Source: Maricaulis sp. (GTDB lineage Bacteria > Pseudomonadota > Alphaproteobacteria > Caulobacterales > Maricaulaceae). From it: 64,000 nucleotides of DNA. The stretch's first letter is position 1. The number at the start of each line of letters is the position of its first letter. Made by a program: the position numbers and the translations under genes. Location: positions 248,001-312,000 of the forward strand of contig NZ_JAEPNI010000003.1 in the NCBI RefSeq assembly GCF_017643475.1, read 5' to 3'. The notes beneath the pieces were generated by a model. That model was given only the letters and a program-made list of their open reading frames with translations. It did not search any database and was not told the origin of the DNA. Positions 36,283 to 45,671 of this stretch are shown piece by piece.

Positions 36283-37257
36283 TCAGGGCTTCAGAACGAC
36301 CTTGCCAATCGCGCGACGCTCGGAAAGCTCGGAAAATGCGGCGAGGAACTCATCGAGGGAATACTGCGCGGCGACATGGGGCTTGATCTGACCCTTTTCA
36401 AAGAAATCAAACAGCTCCGACATGTTCTGATAGTGCCCCTTTGGGTCACGCATCGCCCACGCCCCCCAGAAGACACCGACCGCGGACGCGCCCTTGAGGA
36501 GCGGCAAATTCAGCGGGAGCTTCGGGATTGGACCCGAGGCAAATCCGATCACCAGATGACGGCCCTCCCAGCCAATCGCGCGGAAGGCCGCTTCGGCCAG
36601 CTCTCCGCCGACCGGGTCGTAGATCACGTCCACACCTTGCCCGCCGGTCAGCTCCTTGGCCCGCGCCTTCAGGTCTTCGGTGGTGTAATTGATGCCTTCA
36701 TCGGCGCCGTGCTCGCGGGCGACAGCCAGCTTCTCGTCGGTCGAAGCCGCCGCGATGACCTTCGCACCCATCGCCTTGGCCAGTTCAACCGTCGCCAGGC
36801 CGACACCACCAGCCGCGCCCAGCACAAGCACGGTCTCGCCCGGCTGAAGTTTCGCGCGCTGTTTCAAGGCGTAATAAGACGTCGCGTAAACCACCGTCAG
36901 GCCGGCCGCCTCTTCGAACGACATGCTGTCCGGGATTTTGACAAAGGTTCCGGCTGGCGAGGCCACCTTGGACGCAAAGGCGCCGGTCAGGCCGTTGAAA
37001 CAGACCCGGTCGCCGACGGCAAAACCGTCAAGCCCGTTGCCCAGCTCGGAGATCACGCCCGCGCCCTCACCGCCCGGCACGAAGGGCAGTGGCGGTTTGA
37101 ACTGGTAATCTCCGCGGACGCACAGCAGGTCGGGAAAGTTCAGACCGGCCGCCTTGACGTCAATCAGGGCGTGGTTTTCCGGTACCGCCGGATCGTCAAT
37201 CTCTTCAACCTTCAGATTAGATTCCGGTCCGAATTCACGGCAGTAAAGCGCTTTCAT
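36283..37257 (-). CDS. Zinc-independent NADPH:quinone reductase-like (MDR family)
   Basis: A 324-residue medium-chain dehydrogenase/reductase of the quinone oxidoreductase branch: PFVPGGEGAGVISELG near residue 60, the cofactor motif VLGAAGGVGLATVELAKAMGA near 145, and GQGVDVIYDPVGGE. No structural zinc cysteine set is seen. Such enzymes also act on enoyl or keto intermediates. The ATG at 37257 gives the conserved MKALYCREFG start. It is the last gene of the operon, 10 bases after the thiolase. Confidence 0.9.
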   Translation of the reverse strand: MKALYCREFGPESNLKVEEIDDPAVPENHALIDVKAAGLNFPDLLCVRGDYQFKPPLPFVPGGEGAGVISELGNGLDGFAVGDRVCFNGLTGAFASKVASPAGTFVKIPDSMSFEEAAGLTVVYATSYYALKQRAKLQPGETVLVLGAAGGVGLATVELAKAMGAKVIAAASTDEKLAVAREHGADEGINYTTEDLKARAKELTGGQGVDVIYDPVGGELAEAAFRAIGWEGRHLVIGFASGPIPKLPLNLPLLKGASAVGVFWGAWAMRDPKGHYQNMSELFDFFEKGQIKPHVAAQYSLDEFLAAFSELSERRAIGKVVLKP

Positions 37258-37267
37258 GTCCGCCCCC

Positions 37268-38470
37268 CTATACGACTTCGAACAGGCCGGCAGCACCCAT
37301 GCCGCCACCGACGCACATGGTCACCACGACGTATTTCACGCCCCGGCGCTTGCCTTCGATCAGCGCGTGGCCGACCAGGCGTGCGCCCGACATGCCATAG
37401 GGGTGGCCCACGGAAATCGCGCCGCCGTTTACATTGAGGTTTTCATTGGGAATGCCCAGCGTGTCGCGACAATGCAGAACCTGCACGGCAAACGCCTCAT
37501 TGAGCTCCCACAGGCCGATATCATCCATCGTCAGGCCATTGGCCTTGAGCAGTTTCGGAACGGCATGAATAGGGCCGATACCCATCTCGTCCGGGTCCAG
37601 ACCGGCAGCGGCCATGCCGCGATAGATGCCAAGCGGTTCCAGCCCGCGGCGCTCGGCTTCCCGCGCCTCCATCAAGACGGACGCGGATGCGCCGTCTGAA
37701 AGCTGGGACGCATTGCCGGCCGTGATGAAACGGCCTTCCTTGATCACCTGGCCATCCTTGAACACCGGGTTGAGACCGGCAAGGTTTTCAGCCGATGTTC
37801 CCGGGCGATTGCCTTCATCCTTCTCCAGCGTCACCTCGACATCGGAAACTTCCTTGGTCTCCTTGTTGAAGAATTTCATGACGGACGACAGCGGGACAAT
37901 CTCGTCGTCGAACTTGCCAGCCTGCTGTGCCGCATGCGTACGATCCTGCGACTGGGCCGCGTATTCGTCCTGCGCCTCGCGGGAAACGCCATAGCGGTCC
38001 GCCACGATCTCTGCGGTTTCCAGCATGGACATGTAGAGGGCCGGCTGATGTTCCAGCGTCCACTCGTCCGCGGCGCGGAAATTGTTCATCTTGTCGTTCT
38101 GGACCAGGGAGATGCTCTCCAGCCCGCCGCCGACCGTAACGGTCATGCCATCGGAGATGATCTGCTTGGCCGCCGTCGCGATCGCCATCATGCCGGACGC
38201 GCATTGCCGATCCATCGACATGCCGGAAACAGAGGTTGGCAGGCCCGCACGGATGGCACAGTTGCGCCCCGGATTGCGGCCGGTCGAGCCCTGCTGCATC
38301 GCACAGCCCATAATCACATCATCAATCTCGGCCGGATCCACGCCGGCACGTTCGACCGCATGTTTGATGGCATGTCCGCCCAGGGCCGGACCGGAGGTGT
38401 CGTTGAATGCGCCCCGATAGGCCTTGCCGATCGGTGTCCGCGCCGTTGATACAATCACTGCCTCACGCAT
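37268..38470 (-). CDS. Acetyl-CoA acyltransferase (thiolase)
   Basis: A 400-residue thiolase. The nucleophilic cysteine is Cys90 in [13 protein letters not shown]; the catalytic histidines are in NEAFAVQ and GHPYGMSG; the second cysteine is in [10 protein letters not shown] near the C-terminus. It cleaves a 3-oxoacyl-CoA to acetyl- or propionyl-CoA and a shortened acyl-CoA. The [18 protein letters not shown] start fixes the N-terminus at 38470. Its neighbours (dehydrogenases, MaoC hydratase, SDR) supply the preceding steps of a beta-oxidation-like spiral. Confidence 0.95.
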   Translation of the reverse strand: MREAVIVSTARTPIGKAYRGAFNDTSGPALGGHAIKHAVERAGVDPAEIDDVIMGCAMQQGSTGRNPGRNCAIRAGLPTSVSGMSMDRQCASGMMAIATAAKQIISDGMTVTVGGGLESISLVQNDKMNNFRAADEWTLEHQPALYMSMLETAEIVADRYGVSREAQDEYAAQSQDRTHAAQQAGKFDDEIVPLSSVMKFFNKETKEVSDVEVTLEKDEGNRPGTSAENLAGLNPVFKDGQVIKEGRFITAGNASQLSDGASASVLMEAREAERRGLEPLGIYRGMAAAGLDPDEMGIGPIHAVPKLLKANGLTMDDIGLWELNEAFAVQVLHCRDTLGIPNENLNVNGGAISVGHPYGMSGARLVGHALIEGKRRGVKYVVVTMCVGGGMGAAGLFEVV

Positions 38471-38481
38471 AGCTCTCTCCT

Positions 38482-39288
38482 CTAACCCTTGCTTCTGTAA
38501 TTGACGATTTGCTGTGTGGTCGCCATCAGGCGCCCATCCCGGCTCCACATCCGGGCGTGTTGATCAAAAAATCCGCTGCCGCCGCGTGCACCTGTCGCCT
38601 CGACCAACATGTAGTCGGTGCCGACCGCGGCATAATCCTCAGCGGTGGCGTGCAGATAGACCGTCATCGAGACCGTCGCGATCATGTCAGGCTTGTTGGT
38701 GATGTAGAACAGGCGCGGCGTCGGCGTATCGGCCAGTGCAACCAGGCTGACGGCATCCAGCGGGCGGTCCGGGTCCAGCCGCACCCAAGCGGTCGAGCGC
38801 GTGTCCTTGCTGCCCTGGAATGGCGGATTGCCGGCTCCGCGCATTTCCACCGTCTTGGTCCATTCCATAGGAAGGGGGAAACGGTCACAGTCTTCCGGCG
38901 GCGGCGCGTCCGGGCGCTCACCCTCCTGCCAGCTCACGGTTTCACGCGGTTTAGCCAGAATGCCCATCGCCTTGTTGGCGGGTGTCTCGGCCCCATCTGC
39001 GGTCAGTGTGGCCGTCCAGAACTGGGTATTGCGCCCGGCCCGATCACATCGGGCGTCCAGTGTTATCGGCCCCTCATTGATACCCAACAGGAAGTCCGTC
39101 GTCAGCGAGACGAGTTGCAGGTCCGGCGTCCCCGCCTCGATAATGCTCTTGGCCAAAATCGCCGCAGACCAGCCCCCATAGGGGCCGATCATGTTGCGAA
39201 ACCCGGGATGCGCCGCGCCAGAGAAGGTGGCTGCCCCCTCTTCTTGCGTGCGCGCCTCTAGCTGGGTGGCCTCGTCAAAGAGATGCAT
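38482..39288 (-). CDS. Acyl-CoA thioesterase family (TesB-like double hotdog)
   Basis: A 268-residue protein with the pattern of TesB-like thioesterase family proteins: [20 protein letters not shown] near residue 30, [31 protein letters not shown], and a second hotdog half containing [57 protein letters not shown]. It would hydrolyse acyl-CoA, or release CoA when pools stall. It lies inside the catabolic operon, 3 bases after the SDR gene and 11 before the thiolase. Confidence 0.85.
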   Translation of the reverse strand: MHLFDEATQLEARTQEEGAATFSGAAHPGFRNMIGPYGGWSAAILAKSIIEAGTPDLQLVSLTTDFLLGINEGPITLDARCDRAGRNTQFWTATLTADGAETPANKAMGILAKPRETVSWQEGERPDAPPPEDCDRFPLPMEWTKTVEMRGAGNPPFQGSKDTRSTAWVRLDPDRPLDAVSLVALADTPTPRLFYITNKPDMIATVSMTVYLHATAEDYAAVGTDYMLVEATGARGGSGFFDQHARMWSRDGRLMATTQQIVNYRSKG

Positions 39289-39291
39289 GAG

Positions 39292-40212
39292 TCAGCCTAG
39301 CTTTACGCCCAGCGCCGCCGCAGCCTTGCCCAGGAATTTGATGCCCTGTTCGCCGCCCTGCTGGAATTCCTTCTGGGCGCTGGTATCGAGGATGGCGTCG
39401 AAATTTGCCGCAATGTCTTCCGGCGTCTGGCGCTCTGGCGGCAGGTAGATGCCATCGGTCTCGTAAATTTTAGAGGCGGCATATCCACCTGCCCCCGCTG
39501 CGAGCACAACCCGGGACGGCGCATCTTCACTCACCAGATAACCAAGCCCGGCCGAAACGGCTTCCGGTGTGAGCATTTCCAGCGCTTGCTGCGGCATCAG
39601 GTTTTCTGTCATTCGCGTCGCCGCGACCGGCGCCAGTGCATTGACCCGGATATTGTATTTCGCCCCTTCCAGATGCAGCACGTTCATGAAGCCGACCAAC
39701 CCCATCTTGGCCGCACCGTAATTGGACTGACCGAAATTGCCGTAAATGCCTGAAGAAGACGATGTCATGGCGATGCGGCCATAACCGGCCTCGCGCATCA
39801 GCTCCCAGACCGCCTTGGTGCACACCATCGAGCCCATCAGGTGAACGTCAACGACAGCCTGAAAATCCTCGACGCTCATCTTGGCAAAACTTTTGTCGCG
39901 CAGAATGCCGGCATTGTTGACCAGAATGTCGACCTTGCCCCATTCGCGCACCGTCTGCTGGACCATGTCCTCGACTTCATCCGCCCGGGTGACATTGGCG
40001 CGGTGGGACAGAGCCTCGCCGCCTGCATCGCGGATTTCCTGGGCGACATCCTCTGCTGCGGAACCGGAACCTGTACCGTCTACGGACCCGCCCAGATCAT
40101 TGACCATGACCCTGGCACCGCGAGAAGCGAGCAGTTTGGCGTGAGAACGGCCCAGGCCGTGGCCTGCTCCGGTGATGATGGCAACACGGCCATCAAATCG
40201 AATATCGTTCAT
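39292..40212 (-). CDS. SDR, 3-hydroxyacyl-CoA dehydrogenase type (MFE-2/HSD17B4-like)
   Basis: A 306-residue SDR with TGAGHGLGRSHAKLLASRGARVMVNDLGG, the GSVDGTGSGSAAEDVAQEI insertion, and active-site SNYGAAK. This form matches the dehydrogenase domain of peroxisomal multifunctional enzyme type 2 and its bacterial single-domain relatives, which oxidise 3-hydroxyacyl-CoA, including branched or steroid side-chain CoAs. The MaoC hydratase, which in MFE-2 is fused to this domain, is the neighbouring gene, supporting the role. Confidence 0.9.
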   Translation of the reverse strand: MNDIRFDGRVAIITGAGHGLGRSHAKLLASRGARVMVNDLGGSVDGTGSGSAAEDVAQEIRDAGGEALSHRANVTRADEVEDMVQQTVREWGKVDILVNNAGILRDKSFAKMSVEDFQAVVDVHLMGSMVCTKAVWELMREAGYGRIAMTSSSSGIYGNFGQSNYGAAKMGLVGFMNVLHLEGAKYNIRVNALAPVAATRMTENLMPQQALEMLTPEAVSAGLGYLVSEDAPSRVVLAAGAGGYAASKIYETDGIYLPPERQTPEDIAANFDAILDTSAQKEFQQGGEQGIKFLGKAAAALGVKLG

Positions 40213-40231
40213 GGGGAGGAACTTTCTGTAT

Positions 40232-40693
40232 TCAGGAGACGATCTGAAGGGTCAGCCACTGGGCGATCAGCGCCGGCTTGTCCTGGCCTTCGATTTCTAC
40301 GGTAACGCCGTAGGTCAGCATCCACTGGCCCGGCTGCCGCTCAACCGCATTATCCAGAACGAAGCGGCCGCGCACCTTGCTGCCCGAACGGACGGGTTGA
40401 AGGAAACGGACTTTCTCGAAGCCGTAATTGATGCCCATGGCGATGCCTTCGAGCGAGAAGCCCAGATCCATGGCCATCGGCGACAAGAGAGACAGCGACA
40501 GGAATCCGTGCGCAATGGTGCCACCAAAGGGCGTTTCCGCCTTGGCGCGCTCGGGGTCGATATGGATGAATTGCGGATCTTCAGTGACATTGGCAAACAC
40601 ATCGATGCGCTGTTGGTCAACTTCGATCCAGCGGGAGACGCCAATCTCCTTGCCGATCATGCCTTTGACGTCACTCGGTGAAACCGTGATCAT
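40232..40693 (-). CDS. MaoC-like enoyl-CoA hydratase
   Basis: A 153-residue single-hotdog R-specific hydratase/dehydratase. The hydratase motif is DPQFIHIDPERAKAETPFGGTIAHGF, with the catalytic Asp and His near residues 40 and 45. It hydrates a 2-enoyl-CoA to the 3-hydroxyacyl-CoA used by the next SDR. Its start overlaps the stop of the acyl-CoA ligase gene by 4 bases (ATGA), so the two are translationally coupled. Confidence 0.92.
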   Translation of the reverse strand: MITVSPSDVKGMIGKEIGVSRWIEVDQQRIDVFANVTEDPQFIHIDPERAKAETPFGGTIAHGFLSLSLLSPMAMDLGFSLEGIAMGINYGFEKVRFLQPVRSGSKVRGRFVLDNAVERQPGQWMLTYGVTVEIEGQDKPALIAQWLTLQIVS

Positions 40694-42405
40694 TCTGCTG
40701 ACACTCCTTCCGGCAACAACATCTTGCGAAGGCCCGGCTTGTCGACCTTGCCAGTACCGCCACGCGGTAGCGGAGCGTCAAGACGCCAGTATTTCTCTGG
40801 TCGCTTGAAGGCCGCCAGATGGGGTTCGATAAAGGCCGTGATCTCTTCATCTGAGAGCTCCGCACCCTCACGCAGCAGGATCGCGGCCCCGACGCACTCG
40901 CCCAGACGCTCGTCCGGAATTCCGATAACACCGGCCTCGATGATATCCGGATGCGCCACCAGGGCTCCTTCGACCTCCAGGCAGCTGACGTTTTCGCCAC
41001 CGCGCAGGATCATGTCCTTGATGCGGTCAACGATGAAAAGGAAACCCTCTTCGTCTATCACGCCCACATCGCCGGTCCGGAACCAGCCGTCCTCGGTCAG
41101 GACATCCGCCGTCGCTTCAGGCTGGTTAAGGTAGCCGCGGAACAGGATCGGTCCCTTGATCCACACCTCACCGGGCTCATTGGGATCAGCGGTCGAGCCG
41201 TCCTCGCGCACGGTCTTGATGTCGATCACCGCAGGAACCGCTCGACCGCAACTGCCGGGACGGCCCTGATAGTCATTGGTGCCGTTATAGGCACCGATCG
41301 CATTGGTTTCGGTCAGGCCATAACCCGTCGACGACCAGGCATGCGGGAATTGCTCATTGAGTTTGTCCACATGGGCAGTCGGGCGCTTTGCGCCGCCAAC
41401 ACCCATATCCATGAGGCTTTCCAGCTCGCGGCCCTGGCGCGCGGCCTCCAACGTGATCTCGTGCGACATGGTCGGAACACCGACCACATTAGTGATCTTT
41501 TCCTCGTCAATGAGGTCCACGGCATCCTCGGGATCCCATTTGCGCATCAGCACCATTTTGCGGCCGGAGATAAAGGACATCATCATGACGGCATGGGATC
41601 CCGTGCAGTGGAAAAACGGCACTGCTACGAGCACCGCCGGGTTGTCGCCGAAGAAATCCTCATCGCCGTTGACGGCCTTCAGCGCCGCACCGATCAGCCC
41701 GTAGGACATCAGCGCATTCACCGCACCGCGGTGCGTCAGGACAGCGCCCTTGGGTGATCCGGTCGAGCCGGACGTGTAGAAAATCGCAAAATCACTGTCG
41801 GTATCGATCGTCAGTTCCGGCGGCGGCTTGCCCGCACCGTCCTCGATAAGCGCTTCAAGGTGATCCGCGACACCCTCGACCTCGCCGCGCCCGGCGATGA
41901 TGGTCAGACCCAGTCTGTCCACATGGGGCTGAATGCGCTCGGCCTGGCGGAAACCGGCGATGACCAGCTTGGCGCCTGAGTCCTCAAGTCCAAACCCCAT
42001 CTCCTCTGACGTCCACCAGCCATTCATCGGCACGACCACACCGCCCGCGGCAAGGATGCCGAAGAAGGCTGCAATCCATTCCGGTGAATTGCGCATCGCC
42101 AGGGCCACACGTGTTCCCGGCGTTACCCCGTGACGCGAAATGAGGCCGTTAGCGATGGCGACCGCCTTGCCGATCAGCTCGCCATAGGTCCAGCGCTGGT
42201 CCTCGAAGACCACCGCTTCGCGCTCGGCATGTTCCAGGGCAGCAACCAGCAGGAAACGCAGATCAGCCGGGGCATCGACATAGGCGCGCTGCTTGACGCC
42301 GCGGATATCGACCTCGCCCAGCTTGAACATCGGCTCGTTCTGCAGAATGTGCATCACGACCGGCTCGAGTTCGGCCCGGGTGGGAGCGGGTTTACGTTCG
42401 GCCAT
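40690..42405 (-). CDS. Acyl-CoA synthetase (AMP-forming ligase)
   Basis: A 571-residue adenylate-forming ligase. The P-loop is FYTSGSTGSPKGAVLTHRG, followed by STGYGLTETNAIGAYNG, the RTGDVGVIDEEGF adenylation motif and the C-terminal PRGGTGKVDKPGLRK lysine. It activates a carboxylic acid substrate for the rest of the operon. It abuts the acyl-CoA dehydrogenase gene upstream (no gap) and overlaps MaoC downstream. Substrate specificity cannot be read from sequence. Confidence 0.93.
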   Translation of the reverse strand: MAERKPAPTRAELEPVVMHILQNEPMFKLGEVDIRGVKQRAYVDAPADLRFLLVAALEHAEREAVVFEDQRWTYGELIGKAVAIANGLISRHGVTPGTRVALAMRNSPEWIAAFFGILAAGGVVVPMNGWWTSEEMGFGLEDSGAKLVIAGFRQAERIQPHVDRLGLTIIAGRGEVEGVADHLEALIEDGAGKPPPELTIDTDSDFAIFYTSGSTGSPKGAVLTHRGAVNALMSYGLIGAALKAVNGDEDFFGDNPAVLVAVPFFHCTGSHAVMMMSFISGRKMVLMRKWDPEDAVDLIDEEKITNVVGVPTMSHEITLEAARQGRELESLMDMGVGGAKRPTAHVDKLNEQFPHAWSSTGYGLTETNAIGAYNGTNDYQGRPGSCGRAVPAVIDIKTVREDGSTADPNEPGEVWIKGPILFRGYLNQPEATADVLTEDGWFRTGDVGVIDEEGFLFIVDRIKDMILRGGENVSCLEVEGALVAHPDIIEAGVIGIPDERLGECVGAAILLREGAELSDEEITAFIEPHLAAFKRPEKYWRLDAPLPRGGTGKVDKPGLRKMLLPEGVSAE

Positions 42406-43650
42406 CTAGCCCTCCAGAGCCTCGTTGACGTAGCGTTTGAGTTCCTTGCGCCCGATGACCATGCGGTGTACGGCGTCCGGGCCGTCTGCGAAGCGAAGCG
42501 TGCGCAGAGCCATCCACATGCCGGCCAGCGGCGTGTCCTGGGACACACCGGTCCCGCCGTGCATCTGCATGGCCTCGTCGACCGTCTCCAGTGCGACACG
42601 CGGCGCAATGACCTTGATCTGGGAAATCCATGGTGCAGCGGCGCGCGGATCGCCCTGGTCCATCATCCAGGCGGCCTTCAGGCACAACAGCCGGGCCTGT
42701 TCGATCGCCATGCGACGTTCGGCGATGATGTCGACATTCGCGCCGAGTTTCGCCAGTGGCTTGCCGAAGGCCTGCCGGGTGACGGAGCGACGGCACAGCA
42801 TTTCCAGCGCCCGCTCGGACTGGCCGATGGCGCGCATGCAGTGGTGAATACGACCCGGCCCAAGGCGACCCTGGGAGATCTCGAAACCCTTGCCGCGTCC
42901 CAGGATGATGGCATCCTTGGGAATGCGCACATTGGTGAAACGGATATGCATGTGGCCGTGTGGCGCGTCGTCCTGGCCGAAGACCATCATCGGGCGCAGG
43001 ATCTCGATGCCCGGTGTCGACGCGTCGACAAGGAATTGCGAATGCTGGCCATGACGCCCTGCATCCTCACCCTCGGTTTTCGCCATCAGCACATAGACAG
43101 AGCAGCGCGGGTCGCCAGCACCGGACGCCCAGTATTTCTCGCCGTTGAGCACCCATTCATCACCATCGAGCACCGCTGAGAACGAGATATTGGTCGCGTC
43201 GGACGAGGCCACGTCGGGTTCGGTCATCAGATAGGCCGAACGGATCTTGCCCTCGAGCAGACCATCCAGCCATTTTGCCTTCTGCTCTGCCGTACAATAG
43301 CGCTCGATCACTTCCATATTGCCGGTGTCCGGCGCGGCGCAGTTGAAGATTTCAGGAGCCAGGAAAGACCAGCCCATCTCCTCCGCCAGATAAGCGTATT
43401 CAACGGTGGACAGGCCATAACCACGGTCACTGTCGGTCAGCCAGAAATTCCACAGGCCGCGCTCGCGCGCCTTGGCCTTGAGGTTTTCACGGATCTCGTT
43501 CTGACGGTCGGTAAACTGGAAGCGGTCACCGCCCGGGGCCTTGCCGACCTCGTGATGGTATTCCTCTTCGAGTGGCATGATTTCGTCGCGCACCATGGCA
43601 CGGACCTGATCGATCAGCGGTTTGACGCGCTCGGAAACTCCAAGATCCAT
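42406..43650 (-). CDS. Acyl-CoA dehydrogenase (ACAD10/11-like)
   Basis: A 414-residue flavin dehydrogenase. Seen motifs: LMTEPDVASSDATNI (flavin/substrate loop), GEKYWASGAGDPRC, GRHGQHSQFLVDASTPG and the C-terminal MQMHGGTGVSQDTPLAGMW. The long N-terminal EEEYHHEVGKAPGGDRF segment and lack of the usual EGT-type glutamate near the end match the ACAD10/11-like branch, which takes branched or hydroxylated acyl-CoAs. It lies between an SDR gene and the ligase gene in the catabolic operon. Confidence 0.9.
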   Translation of the reverse strand: MDLGVSERVKPLIDQVRAMVRDEIMPLEEEYHHEVGKAPGGDRFQFTDRQNEIRENLKAKARERGLWNFWLTDSDRGYGLSTVEYAYLAEEMGWSFLAPEIFNCAAPDTGNMEVIERYCTAEQKAKWLDGLLEGKIRSAYLMTEPDVASSDATNISFSAVLDGDEWVLNGEKYWASGAGDPRCSVYVLMAKTEGEDAGRHGQHSQFLVDASTPGIEILRPMMVFGQDDAPHGHMHIRFTNVRIPKDAIILGRGKGFEISQGRLGPGRIHHCMRAIGQSERALEMLCRRSVTRQAFGKPLAKLGANVDIIAERRMAIEQARLLCLKAAWMMDQGDPRAAAPWISQIKVIAPRVALETVDEAMQMHGGTGVSQDTPLAGMWMALRTLRFADGPDAVHRMVIGRKELKRYVNEALEG

Positions 43651-43691
43651 CTCTCTCCCCTTTGTCTCTCGCTTTTTGTGTTGATTACAGC

Positions 43692-44483
43692 CTAGACGGG
43701 TCTGCCGCGTGAGCCCACCATCATACGGCGAAATTTGCGCATGCCCCCCAGCCAGCGATCGCGCTGGGTCGCTCGCAGGGCTTCATATTCGGCGACCTGC
43801 GGGTGCGGCAGGGCCAGGAAGCGCTTATCCTCGATAGCCTTGAGCGTCTCAGCAGCGACATCCTCCGGCTCGACTATGCCGTCGGCGCCGGCAATTCCGC
43901 CATCCTCGCTGCCCCCCAGCATGTCCGTGCGGACGGCCTGGGGGCAAACGCAGACGACTTGCAGACCTTCATCGCCATGCGCGATTGACAGGCTCTCTGC
44001 AAACGAGACCGCCGCGTGTTTGGTTGCCGTATAGGAGGAGGCACCGATCTGGCCCAGCAGGCCCGCTGCGGAGGCCACGAGGATAAAGACACCCGCGCCC
44101 TTCTCCTTCATGCCCGGCCAGACCTGGCGGGCACCGTGAACAGCGCCCATCACATTAACCTCGAAACTGTCGCGCCAAGCCTGGTCAGACGCACCGGCCG
44201 CATCCCAACTGGGTTCGTCCGTGCGCAGGATACCCGCATTGGACACGTAGACATCGATGGTGCCGAGCGCGGCTTCAGTCTGTTTGACGAATTCCGCGAT
44301 CTGCATCTCGTGGGTGACGTCGACGCGCATGCCAAAGCCGTCATAGGCCTTGGCCGCCTCTTCGGCACCCTGGAGATCGGCGATGGCGATTTTTGCTCCC
44401 GCTTTGTGGAAGGCATCGGCCATGGCACGACCGATCCCCCTTGCTCCACCTGTGACCGCAACAACCTTGCCGGAATAGTCCAT
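43692..44483 (-). CDS. Short-chain dehydrogenase/reductase
   Basis: A 263-residue SDR: VAVTGGARGIGRAMADAF at the N-terminus, SNAGILR near residue 83, the catalytic region LVASAAGLLGQIGASSYTATKHA. It has a clear ribosome-binding site (GAGGGAGG). It lies between an acyl-CoA dehydrogenase pair and another dehydrogenase. Its pattern, with LSIAHGDEGLQVVCVCPQAVRTDM, is common in acyl-CoA or steroid-like catabolic clusters. Substrate unknown. Confidence 0.88.
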   Translation of the reverse strand: MDYSGKVVAVTGGARGIGRAMADAFHKAGAKIAIADLQGAEEAAKAYDGFGMRVDVTHEMQIAEFVKQTEAALGTIDVYVSNAGILRTDEPSWDAAGASDQAWRDSFEVNVMGAVHGARQVWPGMKEKGAGVFILVASAAGLLGQIGASSYTATKHAAVSFAESLSIAHGDEGLQVVCVCPQAVRTDMLGGSEDGGIAGADGIVEPEDVAAETLKAIEDKRFLALPHPQVAEYEALRATQRDRWLGGMRKFRRMMVGSRGRPV

Positions 44484-44507
44484 TCGGGCCTCCCTCGCCT
44501 GAGCGAT

Positions 44508-45647
44508 CTAGTAGTTCCGCATCCTCGCGAACTTGTCCGTGTGATAATTGGCATCGCCGAACAGGGCTTCTGCCACGCGAACACGCTTGATGAAGAAGCC
44601 GATATCGTACTCATCCGTCATGCCGATACCGCCATGCATCTGGATGGATTCCTGGGCGGCGAGCTGGGCAACCTGGCCCATTTTCGACTTGGCTGCAGAG
44701 ACCATCATCGCTGCGTGATCCGGCGCCATGTCCAGCGTCTGAAGTGTTTTCAGAACGATCGACTTGCCCAGTTCGATTTCCGAATAGAGGTGCGCCGCCC
44801 GATGCTGTAGACCTTGATAGGTGCCGATAATCTGGCCGAACTGCTTGCGCTCCTTCAGATATTCCACCGTCTGGTACAGACATTCCTGGGCTGAGCCGGA
44901 CATCTCCGCGGACAAACCCGCGCGGCCGGCATCGAGAATGCTCTCCAGCGGCTTGTAGCCGCCATCAACTTCGCCCAGCAGCGCGTCAGCATCCAGCTCA
45001 ACACCATCCATCTCGATACGCGCGGAATTACGACTGTCGACCATGGATGTGCGCTCGATCTTCAGACCGGCCGCGTCCTGCGGCACCAGGAACAGCGACA
45101 CGCCCTCTTCCTCTGCATCTCCGCCAGCGGTACGCGCAGAGACAATCAGCATGTCCGCGATATGACCTTCCGCCACGAAGCTCTTGGCACCCGTCAGTTT
45201 GAAACCATTGCCGGACCGTTCCGCCTTGGTCGTTACATTGACCGGATTGTGTTTGCGGCCCTCGTCAACAGCGACGGCGGTGATGGCCTCTCCCGCAGCG
45301 ATACGCGGCAACCATTCGCCTTTCTGGGCGTCAGAACCGAAACGAGACAGCGCCGTCGCGCCCATTATAGCCGTCGAGAGATAGGGAGACGCCGTCAGCG
45401 TGCGCCCCATTTCCTCTGCGATCACACCGGCAGCGACATGGCCCATGGCAACGCCGCCATGTTCCTCGGGCACCAGCACGCTGGTCCAGCCCATCTCCGC
45501 CATCGCCTTCCATGTCGAGCGATCGAAACCGTCTGCACTTTCCTCATCGCGCAACCTGCGCAGCTGGCTCACCGGAGCGCTGTCAGCCAGGAATCCCTTG
45601 GCCGCATCTTTCAGCATGCCGGCTTCTTCGCTTAGGACCATTGCCAT
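44508..45647 (-). CDS. Acyl-CoA dehydrogenase, short partner of a pair
   Basis: A 379-residue acyl-CoA dehydrogenase-fold protein. It has the FAD/substrate domain order (LVPEEHGGVAMGHVAAGVIAEEMG; KLTGAKSFVAEGHIADM; MVDSRNSARIEMDG; LKERKQFGQIIGTYQGLQHRAAHLY; QMHGGIGMTDEYD). The usual LTEP substrate loop is replaced by AVDEGRKHNP and no EGT-type catalytic glutamate is seen at the end. This is the pattern of the partner subunit in heteromeric FadE pairs from steroid degraders. The ATG at 45647 has GGGAGG eight bases upstream. It lies 24 bases after the larger dehydrogenase gene. Confidence 0.88.
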   Translation of the reverse strand: MAMVLSEEAGMLKDAAKGFLADSAPVSQLRRLRDEESADGFDRSTWKAMAEMGWTSVLVPEEHGGVAMGHVAAGVIAEEMGRTLTASPYLSTAIMGATALSRFGSDAQKGEWLPRIAAGEAITAVAVDEGRKHNPVNVTTKAERSGNGFKLTGAKSFVAEGHIADMLIVSARTAGGDAEEEGVSLFLVPQDAAGLKIERTSMVDSRNSARIEMDGVELDADALLGEVDGGYKPLESILDAGRAGLSAEMSGSAQECLYQTVEYLKERKQFGQIIGTYQGLQHRAAHLYSEIELGKSIVLKTLQTLDMAPDHAAMMVSAAKSKMGQVAQLAAQESIQMHGGIGMTDEYDIGFFIKRVRVAEALFGDANYHTDKFARMRNY

Positions 45648-45671
45648 GATCAAATCCTCCCAGAGCGCGGC